Under the pieces are notes generated by a model. It was not told the origin of the DNA and ran no database searches. It saw nothing but the letters and a program-made list of their open reading frames with translations. This document shows positions 7,894-8,175 of a DNA stretch of 8,175 nt, piece after piece. The DNA comes from an uncultured Verrucomicrobium sp. Its GTDB lineage: Bacteria > Verrucomicrobiota > Verrucomicrobiia > Methylacidiphilales > GAS474. The stretch's first letter is position 1; each line of letters opens with the position of its first letter. The position numbers were made by a program, and so were the translations under genes. The stretch is taken from positions 1-8,175 of the forward strand of contig CAISZB010000400.1 in the NCBI GenBank assembly GCA_903889845.1, given 5' to 3'.

Positions 7894-8175
7894 GTGAAGC
7901 AGGGTTCCGCAAGTAAGAGCAAGAGGGCCGGGATTCCGGCCCTCTTTCTTTTTGCCCTGTTTGTGAGCCTGGGGCTGGGGCTCCTTTCGGGCTGCGGCGC
8001 GAAGCGGGAACGGGCCGACCTCGTCTTCGCCAATGGCGCGGAGCCGGAGAGCCTCGACCCCCACATCGTCACCGGCCAGCCGGAGATCCGCCTCTGCGAG
8101 GCCCTCTTCGAGGGGCTGACGACCCGCAACGGGGAGGGGAAGATCGTCCCCGCCCTGGCCGAAAGCTGGGACCTC
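7894..8175 (+). CDS. Peptide/oligopeptide ABC transporter substrate-binding lipoprotein, OppA-type (3' partial)
   Basis: An open frame of 94 codons starting at GTG and running off the window. The N-terminus is a textbook lipoprotein signal: MKQGSASKSKR (basic), a hydrophobic core ALFLFALFVSLGLG, then lipobox LSGC with the lipidated Cys at residue 34. The mature part begins GAKRERADLVFANG and carries the SBP_bac_5 opening signature: EPESLDPH (50–57), ALFEGLTTRNG (70–80) and IVPALAESWDL (84–94). Family members bind peptides, or sometimes sugars or nickel, and deliver them to an ABC importer; the binding domain is beyond the edge, so the ligand is unknown. GGGAG (7886–7890) lies only 3 nt before the GTG, a tight but possible ribosome site. 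The only downstream alternative seen, GTG 7963, would leave a signal with no positive N-region, so 7894 is preferred. An intrinsic-terminator structure lies inside codons 10–20. It follows secG by 25 nt. Confidence 0.82.
   Translation, partial: MKQGSASKSKRAGIPALFLFALFVSLGLGLLSGCGAKRERADLVFANGAEPESLDPHIVTGQPEIRLCEALFEGLTTRNGEGKIVPALAESWDL
7921..7953 (+). terminator. Intrinsic terminator structure after secG, inside the lipoprotein signal-peptide codons
   Basis: AAGAGGGCCGG (7921–7931) pairs perfectly with CCGGCCCTCTT (7936–7946) around a GATT tetraloop. T, C and five T residues follow (7947–7953). This is a canonical rho-independent terminator in the direction of the gap–secG transcripts. The same bases encode residues 10–20 of the downstream lipoprotein (KRAGIPALFLF). 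It may end the operon, act as an attenuator melted by translating ribosomes, or be a compromise of both. Confidence 0.7.

Overview
The window is high-GC bacterial chromosome with strong G/C preference at third codon positions. The layout gap–pgk–tpiA–secG followed by a peptide-transporter lipoprotein, with a biosynthetic-type arginine decarboxylase nearby, fits a Gram-negative bacterium. My best guess is Verrucomicrobiota (Opitutales-like). That is inference from gene style and order only; no rRNA or marker search was possible.

Left part (1–2240, + strand): the C-terminal two thirds of arginine decarboxylase SpeA, then 13 nt later a secreted endonuclease/exonuclease/phosphatase-fold protein. 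Middle (2241–3403): one secreted LolA-like (DUF2092-type) protein whose codon use and lower GC differ from its neighbours. It is bordered by degenerate copies of a motif close to AAAGTGTAGRCCTGACGC, and an imperfect 45-nt palindrome lies between its stop codon and the convergent gene. Then, on the minus strand, a DedA/VTT-family (YqaA-like) membrane protein (3404–4081).

Right part (4082–8175, + strand): a 153-bp divergent intergenic region with a plausible sigma-70 promoter, then the lower-glycolysis cluster gap, pgk and tpiA, then secG, then the first 94 codons of an OppA-type (SBP_bac_5) lipoprotein that starts at GTG 7894 and runs off the window. A strong 11-bp stem-loop separates gap from pgk. 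A textbook intrinsic terminator at 7921–7953 lies inside the signal-peptide codons of the lipoprotein gene.

How the genes work together: Tpi, Gap and Pgk catalyse consecutive triose steps of glycolysis/gluconeogenesis. SecG assists export through SecYEG, which the lipoprotein and the two secreted proteins on the left would use. Most of the window is ordinary housekeeping sequence. I found no convincing new multi-gene system. The points worth a second look are the terminator overlapping a signal-peptide coding region, the repeat-bordered lower-GC gene, and the gap–pgk hairpin.
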